Assembly (NCBI GenBank): GCA_964035545.1
Contig: OZ037770.1
Span: forward strand, 3,515,662 to 3,579,661
Direction of reading: 5' to 3'
Length of the DNA stretch: 64,000 bases
From: Bugula neritina
Lineage: Eukaryota > Bryozoa > Gymnolaemata > Cheilostomatida > Bugulidae
Position numbers and translations under genes: made by a program. Under the pieces are notes generated by a model, which saw nothing but the letters and a program-made list of their open reading frames with translations, was not told the origin of the DNA and made no database searches. How positions within the stretch are numbered: position 1 is the stretch's first letter; every line of letters begins with the position of its first letter. Below, piece by piece: positions 27,401 to 34,470 of this stretch.

Positions 27401-28695
27401 GCGACATCGACCAGAACACAAACCACTCATAGAGCTCATTTTTTCTCGGGTTACAATATGTATCAAACATATCCAGTACATCACTTAGTACCGTCTTACT
27501 TTTCCCAGCTGGGGCCTCCAACTGTGAGAAAATCTCATTGGTCTCGTCGCCAGCAATATGCAGAAACATTGCTATCTGCCTCCGGGATATGGCTGCATTG
27601 CCGGCAGGTTCAGGGTCTGTGGGATTCGCTTTGGGAGTTAGAACTACATCAATAGCCATCAAATAATTTTCAAAATTTCTGCGGAATCGTTTCAAGTTCT
27701 CCGACACATTGCCCTCAAAACACATCCCAGAAGGCTGTCTGAGACCATCCATGACTTTATCAAACAACGGACAAATTCACAAATAACAAAAGAAAACCAC
27801 CACAATACTAAACTCAAACTGCAACCATCAAAAGAGCCGCAAGTTCAACATAAAAAGAAAAAACAAACACAAAACTTCAGGCAGAACAACAGCAAGTATC
27901 AAACAAACAATTCAAATCACTGGAAGAGTAGAGAAAAGCCGTCAATGAATTGATTGCTCACAACCAGTGAATCATATAATCAGACTTAATCTGCAGCTGA
28001 AGTTAGTACGCGCTGCCACCATGTTGTATTCTTACCTTCGTATGATGATGTGAACGTTGCAGTCAATGACAAGTACGTTACTAGTAGTAAAATAAGAATT
28101 TAAAAGTATTTCTATGGCTGGCCAGCCGAAACCTAAACTTGACTTCTAACATTCGAAATCTCGCTTCTGCCCCGCTGGGGGTATATCCGGTGTGACATTG
28201 TAACACTAAACACAACAAAAATGATTTGAATTTAAAGCAGCCAAAAGACGCCAAATTATTATTTCATATCTATGCATGCACAAAAAAGGTACAAATAGCA
28301 ACATCAAGTTAAAACTTTTTATATCTGACACTGCATACTTCTTACCCTATGAGTCACACAGTCAATATTTACAGGATGATTCTAGAAATACATGGACTAG
28401 TATATAGCTAGAACACTTTCTGATAGTGAGATATATAAAGTTGATTATTTGAATGTTACTCATATGTTTACTATGGAAACAAGCAAACTACCACAGAAAA
28501 GTTTTTGAAAACTCATGTCCCAATAGTTAAAACATTTACTAGTTTTGCTAAAATGAAACTCACACCCATGCAGAGCTAAATTTGTTTAAACCTATATTCA
28601 TAGTAACAACCAGTAGATAACTTTGGTTGAAAGCAAAACTTGTAACTAAGTTTTTCATCAAAAATCTATCAAAACAACTCACCATCTGTTGCCAT
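4547..28695 (-). CDS. LRR-Roc-COR-caspase-like gene (about 23 exons)
   Basis: Minus-strand multi-exon gene. Exons in order: 28683-28695, 20859-21090, fourteen 138-nt LRR exons between 20147 and 11881, 8330-11028 (interrupted by a MITE), 7990-8076, 7631-7861, 6248-6418, 5673-5895, 5256-5483, 4920-5023, 4547-4696. The phases fit throughout (1; 2 for every LRR exon; 2 to 1; then 0, 0, 1, 1, 0), with one exception between 7990-8076 and 7631-7861. The order is a short novel N-terminus, about 31 LRRs, Roc GTPase, COR, acidic linker and caspase fold, roughly 1,790 residues without the MITE. Roco proteins are GTPase switches that dimerise through COR. A C-terminal caspase-like output would make this a receptor of NLR-like logic; that function is inference. 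Two gene models are possible if the phase break is real: a Roco protein plus a separate caspase-like protein. Confidence 0.8.
7631..7861 (-). CDS. Acidic linker exon before the caspase-like domain
   Basis: A 231-nt exon, phase 0-0, from acceptor TTGCTTCAG to donor AAG/GTGAAC. It encodes about 77 residues rich in Asp and Glu (ADEFDDDNLSDLSEDDDN), then a basic-mixed stretch ending NTDK. It joins in frame to the caspase exon at 6418. It contains an in-frame ATG near 7797, so it could be the first coding exon of a separate caspase-like gene. Acidic Asp-rich linkers are plausible caspase substrates, but that is speculation. Confidence 0.6.
7990..8076 (-). CDS. Short helical exon after COR
   Basis: This 87-nt exon has acceptor GCTCAG and donor GTAAAA. 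The only open frame fits the phase 1 left by the Roc-COR exon and encodes a charged helical segment (LSEAETNQLKKFLSELK). It leaves phase 1, but the next exon (7631-7861) is only open in phase 0. Entered in phase 1 that exon stops after four residues. Either the Roco protein ends here, or there is a missed splice variant or a frameshift. Confidence 0.6.
8330..11028 (-). CDS. Terminal LRRs, Roc GTPase and COR domain exon, split by a MITE
   Basis: Phase-2 acceptor (ATTATTAG) and GTATGT donor. It begins with about three more LRRs, then a Roc GTPase with P-loop GNTMAGKT near 10700, a switch I region DETTKVF ending at 10604, switch II DMGGQE near 9860 and G4 motif THKD near 9650. A COR region of about 300 residues follows, with GKVLWYKN and a YFIIPQF-like segment, and a Cys-rich tail (CICAHCMLLGVSCPKK). 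The reading frame stops inside the 689-bp insertion at 9911-10599. Leaving out the insertion and one TTAA copy gives 2006 nt with correct phases at both ends. Roc-COR proteins bind GTP and dimerise through COR. As sequenced, the exon is interrupted between switch I and switch II. Confidence 0.85.
9911..10599. mobile_element. piggyBac-type MITE inside the Roc coding exon
   Basis: The 689-bp element is flanked by TTAA on both sides (9907-9910 and 10600-10603). Its inverted ends are CCCTTACGCGATCAA and CCCTTTCGCGATCAA, with a second inner match around ggaccatatatg. TTAA target duplications and CCC-starting ends are the signature of piggyBac elements. There is no transposase frame, so it is non-autonomous. 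Joining the flanks through a single TTAA restores the Roc frame without adding or losing a codon. Confidence 0.88.
11881..20147 (-). CDS. Array of 14 LRR exons
   Basis: Fourteen exons, each exactly 138 nt and phase 2-2, encode two 23-residue leucine-rich repeats apiece (SLCQLTQLEKL ... VPEVVSSLTSL ... LSTLPE). Exon coordinates: 20010-20147, 19418-19555, 18817-18954, 18184-18321, 17589-17726, 16991-17128, 16361-16498, 15767-15904, 15145-15282, 14551-14688, 13929-14066, 13329-13466, 12690-12827, 11881-12018. Those I translated have no stop. The acceptor is usually TTACAG or TATAG and the donor GTTTGT. Variation concentrates just after the LEKL and LKEL strands (for example DIGGTS, GIAYNP, HIEDNP), the part of an LRR that faces ligand. 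The introns fall into two alternating sequence classes, so growth was probably by exon pairs of about 1.2 kb as well as single units. The LRRs probably bind ligand or act as an autoinhibitory scaffold. Confidence 0.88.
14041..16470. repeat. Recent 1216-bp tandem duplication in the LRR array
   Basis: Sequence from about 14041 recurs at an offset of 1216 bp up to about 16470, covering two LRR exons and their introns. It is near-identical by eye, and an 83-codon intronic stretch at 14315 and 15531 is the same in both. The exon at 15145-15282 is a hybrid: one half matches 16361-16498 and the other matches 13929-14066. The crossover therefore lay inside homologous LRR coding sequence. Confidence 0.85.
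16690..17886. repeat. Recent 598-bp tandem duplication of one LRR exon
   Basis: The blocks from about 16690 and 17290 repeat at an offset of 598 bp. Each contains one LRR exon (16991-17128 and 17589-17726) encoding the same amino acids, with near-identical introns. The junction falls in a shared intronic stretch, acagtttattataatag. Alternatively it could be an assembly artefact, since the copies look identical. Confidence 0.8.
20655..20705 (-). pseudogene. Relic of a decayed LRR exon
   Basis: On the plus strand tgtctaatttctacaact and the following ttcagctgg align with the conserved 5' half of LRR exons (tgtctagtttctctaact, gtcagctga). The rest has decayed, and the frame reading LYQLNEL meets a stop. 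It sits between the N-terminal exon and the first intact LRR exon, where another unit would be expected. Confidence 0.45.
20859..21090 (-). CDS. N-terminal domain exon of the Roco-caspase gene
   Basis: This 232-nt exon has a TTACAG acceptor and a GTGAGT donor. It encodes about 77 residues with a Trp-rich start (IWFRHSG, DWWDVWKANTKSY) and a charged helical remainder ending in RASLD. It leaves phase 2, matching the first LRR exon. I do not recognise the domain. Its position before the LRRs suggests a capping or adaptor role, without direct evidence. Confidence 0.65.
21403..21598 (-). repeat. 3' LTR of the intron-1 retrotransposon
   Basis: 196 bp, the same as the copy at 28022-28217, bounded by TG...CA ends. 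The polypurine tract is at 21599-21608 and the aaaat target duplication at 21398-21402. Confidence 0.95.
21815..22885 (-). CDS. Integrase part of the intron-1 retrotransposon pol
   Basis: The 356-codon frame starts in the flank of the nested insertion, then continues with CWPGLNQDI and C-x2-C (CSECAMF), the second half of the integrase zinc-binding domain. The catalytic core follows with Asp in VVDCMSHFPEL, Asp in MADNMPFTS and Glu in NGLAERYVQ, the D,D,E triad of retroviral-type integrases. The C-terminal part has GSEVFMRAG and VHLKPNN, then a Pro/Ser-rich tail. The D,D,E residues are intact, but the N-terminus is cut off from the rest of pol by 2.5 kb. Confidence 0.92.
   Translation of the reverse strand: MKSMTLNQLCWPGLNQDIYSKVSLCSECAMFANRQSKEPLMPHDTPTLPWYTVAMDIMQFRGQDYLLVVDCMSHFPELRLLGGKTAEHVVMALKSIFSIHGVPKSIMADNMPFTSHVMKQFGKDWCFDIVTSSPHHHQSNGLAERYVQTVKQFLRKCEQSQVDVYHSLLVYRETPLSGCLYSPAEMLFSRNLRTGLPTTTAFLTPSTVNSTGALKARQQTAKAYYDQRTKELPNLPLGSEVFMRAGPEKIWTPGCVVGHHGAPRSYLVDNGSRLLRRNRVHLKPNNTIVRPSSELDSSSPTDTEELPNPNLPTPVVSDQEVKAVTPTRSVVPPIGRRGVRSSRGVLPSRFKDFDMN
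22857..25414. mobile_element. Nested 2.56-kb element with 20-bp inverted ends
   Basis: The ends are CACAGTTGGTTTAAGGTCAT (22857-22876) and, inverted, CACAGTTAGTTTAAGGTCAT (25395-25414), 19 of 20 identical. It interrupts the integrase zinc-binding domain. The coding frame of the host element would continue directly across it if one AA dinucleotide is counted once, suggesting a 2-bp target duplication. The interior is AT-rich, with no transposase and only a 66-codon frame, so it is a non-autonomous DNA element of unassigned superfamily. It includes a tRNA-like SINE at about 24437. Confidence 0.75.
24437..24560 (+). repeat. tRNA-derived SINE head
   Basis: Pol III promoter boxes are visible: A box TGGTCTAGAGG (24445-24455) and B box GGTTCAACCC (24488-24497), followed by a T-rich stretch. 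It is too diverged to fold as a functional tRNA. It lies within the nested element at 22857-25414. Confidence 0.5.
25401..27767 (-). CDS. Fused gag-pol ORF with in-frame protease/RT deletion
   Basis: The main frame is 788 codons. The gag part (about residues 1-240) ends in Cys/His-rich zinc-binding sequence including KCNSCHGLNHFEKRCP. The protease starts with its DTGAE catalytic motif near residue 318, but within a few residues the sequence is already in the RT palm (RFTILDMKHGYWHI). Most of the protease and the RT fingers are therefore missing, without a frameshift. The RT active site YFDDLIV, the RNase H motifs (DASKSGLGAVLLQ, TDHSPL, YVPGKYLYLADTLSR) and the start of the integrase zinc-binding region (HQGHLGIQKCKERARR) are present. 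The last residues come from the nested insertion. The product cannot be an active protease or polymerase. Confidence 0.9.
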   Translation of the reverse strand: MFDKVMDGLRQPSGMCFEGNVSENLKRFRRNFENYLMAIDVVLTPKANPTDPEPAGNAAISRRQIAMFLHIAGDETNEIFSQLEAPAGKSKTVLSDVLDMFDTYCNPRKNELYEWFVFWSMSQTESEPIDVYLKRLKSQASRCDFPEGVKSKMLLCRIVFGLTSVKLKERLLRDNTMTLEKAVEDIRATEMTEAQLSLIADGDKSSLAMRQVATVVNKPIHKGGLTTDKKIKCRFCSYEHVYGKCPAYGKKCNSCHGLNHFEKRCPKKLVHAVGVETGEEVLDKNLSTLFIGMVETVEAKKSWFVDVKLKDSERNSFKVDTGAETNTAATRFNGMKRFTILDMKHGYWHIRLSPESSLLTTFNTPFGRYCYKRLPFGLHSSAEVFEKRVEQIFGDLAVSIYFDDLIVAGRTQAEHDNNLHKVLQRARECNVRFNKEKIQVNRQEVNYLGHIVSVDGLKPDPNKVSAIADMPEPTDRNGVQRLLGTVNFLRNYIPNMSTITEPLRCLLKKDVDWFWGPEQQSAMANIRSVLMNDSVLKYFDVNKPVNLQVDASKSGLGAVLLQQGRPVAYGSRALTSAEINYPQIDKELLAMVFGCEYFHSYVYGRPIALQTDHSPLLSIMKKPLHKASPRLQRLLLRLQRYEVAQVTYVPGKYLYLADTLSRAYSTKTPSTQADLEDEVVMVHSLEVASEMSDWLSTAYSDDTTMSDLKQACQEGWDWTHRSHAPANLQPYWLVRDELYEAGGFLFVGERLVVPVGARKEMLNKIHQGHLGIQKCKERARRSVYSQLV
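28022..28217 (-). repeat. 5' LTR of the intron-1 retrotransposon
   Basis: 196 bp, the same as 21403-21598. The primer-binding site TGGTGGCAGCGCG follows at 28021 and lower on the minus strand, and the target duplication aaaat is at 28218-28222. Confidence 0.95.
28223..28682. other. Remainder of intron 1, 5' side
   Basis: AT-rich sequence between the retrotransposon and the putative first exon. No gene or repeat recognised. Confidence 0.4.
28683..28695 (-). CDS. Putative first coding exon of the Roco-caspase gene
   Basis: The minus strand reads ATGGCAACAGATG followed by a strong donor GTGAGT. This gives Met-Ala-Thr-Asp and leaves phase 1, exactly what the exon at 20859-21090 needs (acceptor TTACAG, phase 1). 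The assignment rests on phase, start codon and donor only, because the exon is too short for similarity. If it is right, intron 1 (21091-28682) is 7.6 kb, of which 6.8 kb is one inserted retrotransposon, so the ancestral intron was under 0.8 kb, like its neighbours. Confidence 0.5.
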
Positions 28696-28894
28696 GGTTA
28701 CTAAAGATTTTACTGCTGATTTATTTCAATTCTGTACATCTAAAGGTTGGCAGCCCCATCTCTACAAAATGTACATGCAGATTCCTAAAAAAATGGCAGG
28801 TTTGAAAATAATAGATTAGCTGCAATATTTTTAACTGCCACTATTAAGCACTTTATACACAAATTTGTATAATAGTCAACAGTTATTTAACTAA

Positions 28895-29360
28895 TGTAAT
28901 AAATTAGTGAGGTTGGAACAATAACGTAAAAACATAACTCCTTGTAATTACTAGAAAAGAAGGTATCTTGAAATGTGTAGAAATAACTTTATTGTAGATA
29001 GCAATATCTAAAAGTTATCTGTATCTGGTGAGCTCCAGCCTTAGATTCACTCTACACTACAAGCTCCCCTCCTTCTCCACTCAGGAAACAGTCCTTTCAA
29101 AAATTTCTACCAATTTTCGGTTACAAATATCTTATGTCAGATGTGATGGAGTCTCCGATAGAACGCCGACACTCCGACATGATCGCCATTGGTCAAATCG
29201 AACAAGTAAGAGCTTTGACTCAAATGTCCGACATGCCTTATGTCAGACGAAGACCGGTTTACAGCATACAAAAGTAGAAGAGGCCAAAAAAGAATAAGAA
29301 TATTGTTGCGCTAGGGTAAATAATAGTAAAATAAAAAAGAACTCCAAAAGTCCCACCACT
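28895..29360 (-). repeat. 3' LTR of element B
   Basis: On the plus strand it starts TGTAATAAATTAG and matches 33678 onward with many substitutions. It is flanked on the internal side by a C-run polypurine tract complement. The outer boundary is approximate. Confidence 0.65.
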
Positions 29361-29639
29361 CACCCCCCCCCCCCCATTGAAAAGTATCTTTTTTTAATAA
29401 CTACCAAAAATGACACACAGAAAAACAAGATGCAAAGAACAAAATAACATAATACAAAAAGTCAACACACACCAGAATTGCAAAAAACAAAGTTACACTC
29501 ACACATACATATAATAAGATTAAACCAAATTTACAAGCCACCACTGGATTAAATAATGAATTAGGTAAGAATATTGTTCATACATGATTATTAAAGTGTA
29601 CATAATACAGTCCCCTCTCTCCTCGATGCTCAAGGCAAG

Positions 29640-30200
29640 AGATATGTCGCTTGAGGTAGAATAACGTCTCCTAATGGCGGCACATCGGCCGCCTCAGCTG
29701 ACATGCTTTGCTTTTGTAGGAGCTACATCTGCTGCTGGAGTAGCCTGCTGTTTCTTGACTTTTTCTTCTGTGTTGTTGTTGTCTGCTTGGGTACCGGACT
29801 GCCGTTAACCCGAGGTTGGGTGGCCGCTGACAGGGTGGCAGTGGCTGGAGTGTTCTTCTTGTTGGTCTTGTCAATTGTTGGCCGGAAGGCCAGAAATCCT
29901 AGAGCAAGAACTGCCTGTTTGTGGGGTTCTCCACGTCTTGCAAGATTAGCTCTAGGAACTTGTGGAATATGCCCTCATCGACCACAAATGTCTTGCCCAT
30001 GTGGCAACGGGCTATGTGCTAGTGGGGCAGTATCAAATTCTGTTAATGGTAGGAATACTCACCACATTGGCTAAATACACTGCTGAAATACACTGGTGAC
30101 ATGCTGACAAACGTGTACTCTCATTCTCCGGTAGGTGGAAAACCTCCAATCGCACTTGCGGCATTTGACATTACCCTATCCACCACACATTCGGTAAATC
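29640..30200 (-). pseudogene. Degenerate ORF3 of element B
   Basis: The minus strand encodes CRKCDWRFSTYRRMRVHVCQH at about 30110-30180, the same C-x2-C ... H-x-H pattern seen in ORF3 of elements A, C and D. Basic and Gln/Ser-rich remnants follow (QQQHRRKSQETAG), interrupted by stops. It shows that the accessory frame was present in this older lineage as well. Confidence 0.5.
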
Positions 30201-31582
30201 TGGAATCGTGTCTTGCTGGCTGTCCAGTAGCGCTGCAAGGTGAGGAGCCTGTGTAGCCTTAAAACATGACGGCCTTTTTCTTTGCCATCAAGTTAATTGG
30301 TGGTAGCTGCCCTACCGCTCAGGATGGTCTTTTCCTCTTCGTCAGACTGTCGCAGATCTACAGGGTCAAAAACAGACTCATCAAGGATGACTGGGGAGAC
30401 CACTTTGAGCTGTTAATAGCCGTGCAGGGTTTTGAGGAAGGTAAGAGTCAATGGTGTCAAGGTGCCTTCATACACTCAAGTAGCTCAGGCATACCTAGGA
30501 GAGTTATCAACTCTGCTTCCTAATCTAGAAGGTAATCATAAAGAAACTCTCTTCCCAGTTCCACCCGAGCCTCCTCAAAATCCACCAACTTAGTTTCAAT
30601 CCAACGGATTGTTTAATGAGTAATTTAAGTCTTGCTATACTCTTAAGGCAAAGGATCTAGCCCGAAAGAAATACCTGGCTGACTAAAGCTAGTGTTTTCT
30701 GGCAGAGTAAATCCCATGTCGTGGCAACAGTTATCCGAAAAAACACGTCTGCTCGTTGGGGAGTATTTAGTTAAAGTGCCTGAACCACATGTTATCAGGT
30801 TTTTATCTGACAACTTTGCGGTAACGCGCCCTGTCACCCAGTTCACTAATTATCACAGGGACAAATCTGAAGAGTGGAATTCCTTTAAGTTTTGACACCG
30901 TTCTTTAGCCACTTTTTGGGAATTTCTTCTTATCCCAGGATTAGTCTCAGTATTGGACTTAAAGCATTTACCCGTACTGAGTGTACAACTCCTCCCCTGG
31001 TAGCATCTCCAGGTGCCCAACATGGTAGCCAACCAGATACCTGGGCGATTCCCTACTTTTTTTTGGCTTTCATCTAGAACTACAGGTATTGATGAGGTTT
31101 GTTGTTCTGCAGGTTCTACAGGTGGACTGGTCTAGCCCTCGCCCACCTTAAGGATACAGGGCATCCTTTACCCCTAAAGCCACTGGGGCAAGCCTCAGAG
31201 CTGGATGGACCAGCGTTTGGATTAAGGAGCGGTTCCAGTCCGCTGTTAGGCCTAGAGATAAAGATCTGCTATTTCCTGGGTTGAACTGTGTTCTCTCTTG
31301 TGATGTGCCACTAAGCTGGCTCTTGTAGTAGAGGTGCTTGTCCTGCAGCGTCTGGGCCGGCTCTGAATAGCTTTAGCCGCTGCTTACAATAAACCGAGAT
31401 TTGTTCAGAGTGCTCCACTCAATAGTTGTGGTTGGGCAAAACCTCCACCACACCTTAGGGTCTAACAAATTTGGCAGGAGGCTTAGCAAACTGTTCGTGA
31501 TGCCTACGATAACTGATCATCCAAACCCAGTCACCTACCTGTTACAGAAGAGGGGGTTCTCTAAGTCTTCCATCGGCACTTT

Positions 31583-32323
31583 TCATTGTTTCTCCTGCAG
31601 AACTTCATGAGCTGTACTAATTCTCTCTATCAGTTTCTCCACATACACATGTAGTAGGGAATTGGGCACTGGAACAAAATAAGACAGGCATTCTGGAACC
31701 CTGGTCCCTCGGCCAAGCATCAGAAAATTTGGAGTTCCTCGGCCAAGCATCAGAAAATTTGTGGTTTCTCGGCCAAGCATCAGAAAGTGTGCCACTCGTT
31801 TTTTTGACCAACATTACTGGTGAGCTTCACACATCGTGGGCTGGCTCAATCAAGTCATGGTCAAGAAGGTTTCGCACCTGTCGGCCCGCTCTTTCTCCAG
31901 GCCCTGCGGTTTAGTTGGCTGCCTTATTGGCACAGTGCCTGCTGCCATGGGAATCTCATGGTGGATAATTTTAGTCAACCCCATATCATCACCTCCACAG
32001 TTGAATATGCCACTGTACCCTAGGAGTAGTTCAGCCAGTGTTTGGCACTCTGAGCAACTTGTACAGCTTCCACAAGCTCTTTCATACAGGTAAGCCACAT
32101 GCTGCGAAACCATTCTCTGTATGGTCCAAGAGTGGGTTCCCTGGGCGCTGGTCACTTTTTCCAGTACCAGTCTCACATCTTCTTCTTGGATAAAGTAGTA
32201 GTTTGCTACCAGTGCACCAGTCAGCAGTTTGATGGGTTGATGCATTGCTCGAGAAGCTCCCCAACAGTCTAGCCAACTCAGGCTGTTTGTCAGTTGAGTC
32301 TTTCTATACATGCCTTCCACCAC
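31583..32323 (-). pseudogene. pol remnants of element B
   Basis: The frame 31850-32323 carries the stretch between protease and RT (MGLTKIIHHEIPMAAGTVPIR), which matches element C at 57667-58344 (VGLTTAVRHEIPLTARTVPIR). It is followed almost directly by the integrase tail LMLGRGTRVPECLSYFVP, where a short segment (FLMLGR...) is triplicated at 31715-31795. The RT, RNase H and integrase core are deleted between the two. Confidence 0.65.
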
Positions 32324-32369
32324 TTCAAACTACGTAATCATCCTGCAGTTGACTCTGCAGCATAGAGTC

Positions 32370-33660
32370 ACCTGAGATTGACCTGGTACCGTGCAGTTCT
32401 ATATTACTTGGGTTTTTCCCACTAAGGACCTGCCAAATTTGTCAACACAGATAAGTTTTTCTCCCAGCCATCACAATAGCTGACTTTTAGAAATCCATGT
32501 GACACTGGTGTTTCTCCAGAAATAAAATGCCAAAGATGGCATTCTCCTTTACCTAGTTGAAGATGAAGGTCTTGTAGATCACCTGATCATGAACTGGCCT
32601 AGGTAGTGTAATGATGCCGTAGAAAGGAAAGCCTGACCAGTCTGCTAGCGTACCATGTGCACCTTCACACGGCTCACGGCTTGCCGGGTTCTGAGCTCAA
32701 AAAGTTTTGAAAAGATCCTGATTCACCATGTTCATTGTGGACCAGTAGGAAAACCCCAGTTTTACCTGTAATCTAATCGAGTAGAAAGTAGCTGCCACTG
32801 TACGACTGGGTGCTCCTAAAGCTGCCAGTGTCTGGTGGAAACACTTCTTGGGTTCTTGACCAGACAGGAACATTCCATGGCCGGGCATATGCTGACTAGC
32901 TTGAGTCTGCAGCATTTTTATCACCGCTGTCTGCAGGTCCTTTACTGTATCCAGCAACATGGGGATTTTTGTAGAGGCCGGCTAGTTCGTGGTATCAGCC
33001 GCGACTTGAGGTCCTGGCTTGGTGGGTTTGACCGCCTCCTGTGCTGTTTCTTCGTGATTGTTAGCAAGCAAATGTTCTCCTTTGGTCTTTTCACTTGGCT
33101 ATAGGTTTTTCCCATCTCTCCTGCTACTTCAATAGAGTCCACCTTAGCCACCAGGAAATAGCGCAGTAGTCCTGCATTATTTAGTGTTTTTAAAACCTAC
33201 TCATATGCCAGGTTTTGTGCTATTTCTTGTTGGTTCGACTGTTGGCAGTTTGTGACAACCTCTCTATCTGATTATCGCGAACTTGAAAAGTTGTCCTACG
33301 GTCTCTTTTGAGACTCTGCAGCTTTTCTCCTGCGTCTTGAGCGGTCATATCAAATTATATCCCTAGGGCCTGAAAGATGTATGTGGCTCACGTCAGGACC
33401 CAGGTCTTAACAATTCGCCTTTTCTGTTAAGCAGGTCCAGAGCTGGAAGAGTCCCATCGGCGCCAGCAATTTGGCGATGGTGGCCACATTTTCAAACTCG
33501 AAACTGTTTGCAGATGCCGCCTGCCCAGTCCGGCTGACGTCTCATGGGACTCTAACCTATGTCTTCATTGTGAGGGCTCCTTTTTTTGGCCGTGCTCCTT
33601 CTGCACTGCTCATCTTGCCCTTCTGTCTCTCTATTTAAGATCACCTAATTGTTCCAAAAC
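32370..33660 (-). pseudogene. gag/protease remnants of element B
   Basis: Only fragments remain in broken minus-strand frames, in the position expected for gag and protease between the primer-binding site and the RT linker. No intact zinc knuckle or Asp-protease motif can be read with confidence. Confidence 0.4.
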
Positions 33661-33677
33661 TCCATCGCTGCCACCAA

Positions 33678-34110
33678 TGTAATAATTTGGTCTAGTTAGA
33701 ACAATTAAGTGGAGAACATAACTCCTTGTATTTAATAGAGAGAAGAGAGTATCTTGAAATGTGTAGAGATAACTTTATTGTAGATAGCAATTTCTAAAAG
33801 TGGTTTTTGTCTGGTGAGATCCAGCAGTTGAATGGCTCTACACTGCGAGCTCGCCTCCTTACATACACTGGAAACATTTCTTCCAGAAGACTCTATCGGT
33901 CTTCGGCTGAAAGTTGATCATGTCGGAGTCTTCAATCAGACGCCCGACATTCCGACATAACCAACATTGGTCATGTTGGACGTGTCGCAGCTCCGACTCG
34001 ATTGTCAAACACTCCGACATGCTAGATCTCGGACAAAGACTGTTTCTTTCAGTATAAAAAAATAAAACAGCCCAAAAAAAGATTACCGTTGCGCTAGGTT
34101 AAATAATAGA
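33678..34110 (-). repeat. 5' LTR of element B
   Basis: On the plus strand it starts TGTAATAATTTGG, next to the primer-binding site complement ctgccacca. Similarity to the other LTR fades near 34110, where a tandem repeat begins, so the true 5' end is lost or altered. Confidence 0.6.
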
Positions 34111-34470
34111 ACAGTAATTATATACTGAAAAATACTGCAATATGTTGTAATATGCTGATTCATACTGTAATAAATTGTAATACACTGTGTTATACAGGAA
34201 CAGATTGTAATATACTGAAAACTACTGTAATGCATAGTATTATACTGATATGTAGTTTGATATTTTGTAATATACTGTAACACACTGTAGCAGATTGTAA
34301 TATACTAAAAATACTGCAATCCAACATAATACGCTGCAATATACCACAATAATATAATACACTGTAACAAATTGTCAGACAATGTAGTATCCTGCTTAAT
34401 ATTCTGTAGGAAACTGTAAGACATGGCAATACAATGTAATGAAATGTAATATTGTTGTAGTTTTCAAAAC
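34110..34470. repeat. Degenerate tandem repeat of a TACTGTAATA-type unit
   Basis: The unit tactgtaata/ttgtaatacactg recurs with many substitutions and reappears at about 34855-34970. Frames across it encode only Tyr/Cys/Ile-rich low-complexity peptide. Confidence 0.7.

Larger units (their letters stand above)
21403..28217 (-). mobile_element. Young Ty3/gypsy LTR retrotransposon in intron 1
   Basis: Two 196-bp LTRs (21403-21598 and 28022-28217) look identical by eye, begin TGTTG and end CAACA, and are flanked by the 5-bp duplication aaaat (21398-21402 and 28218-28222). On the minus strand the 5' LTR is at 28022-28217, followed by TGGTGGCAGCGCG as primer-binding site. A polypurine tract AGAGGGAGGA lies just before the 3' LTR. 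It encodes gag-pol at 25401-27767 and the integrase at 21815-22885, separated by a nested insertion. Identical LTRs mean recent insertion. It lies in intron 1 of the Roco-caspase gene, in the same orientation. Confidence 0.95.
28895..34110 (-). mobile_element. Old, decayed gypsy element B
   Basis: Two diverged LTR copies, about 28895-29360 and 33678-34110, share long stretches (for example tcttgaaatgtgtag and ttgcgctagg). Read on the minus strand, the 5' LTR is followed by a TGG-type primer-binding site (plus strand ctgccacca at 33669-33677). A G-rich polypurine tract precedes the 3' LTR (plus strand C-run near 29365). Internal remnants are a gag and knuckle region at about 32700-33650, the protease-to-RT linker at 31850-32323, an integrase tail (LMLGRGTRVPE) at 31583-31795, and a Cys/His finger at about 30085-30200. 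RT, RNase H and the integrase core are gone. It is related to elements A and C by protein similarity but with older, more diverged LTRs. Confidence 0.8.

Noticed and set aside
30266-31284. Several plus-strand frames of 60-90 codons
   Set aside because: They lie inside the decayed minus-strand element B and show no motifs. The region is relatively GC-rich, which lengthens chance frames.
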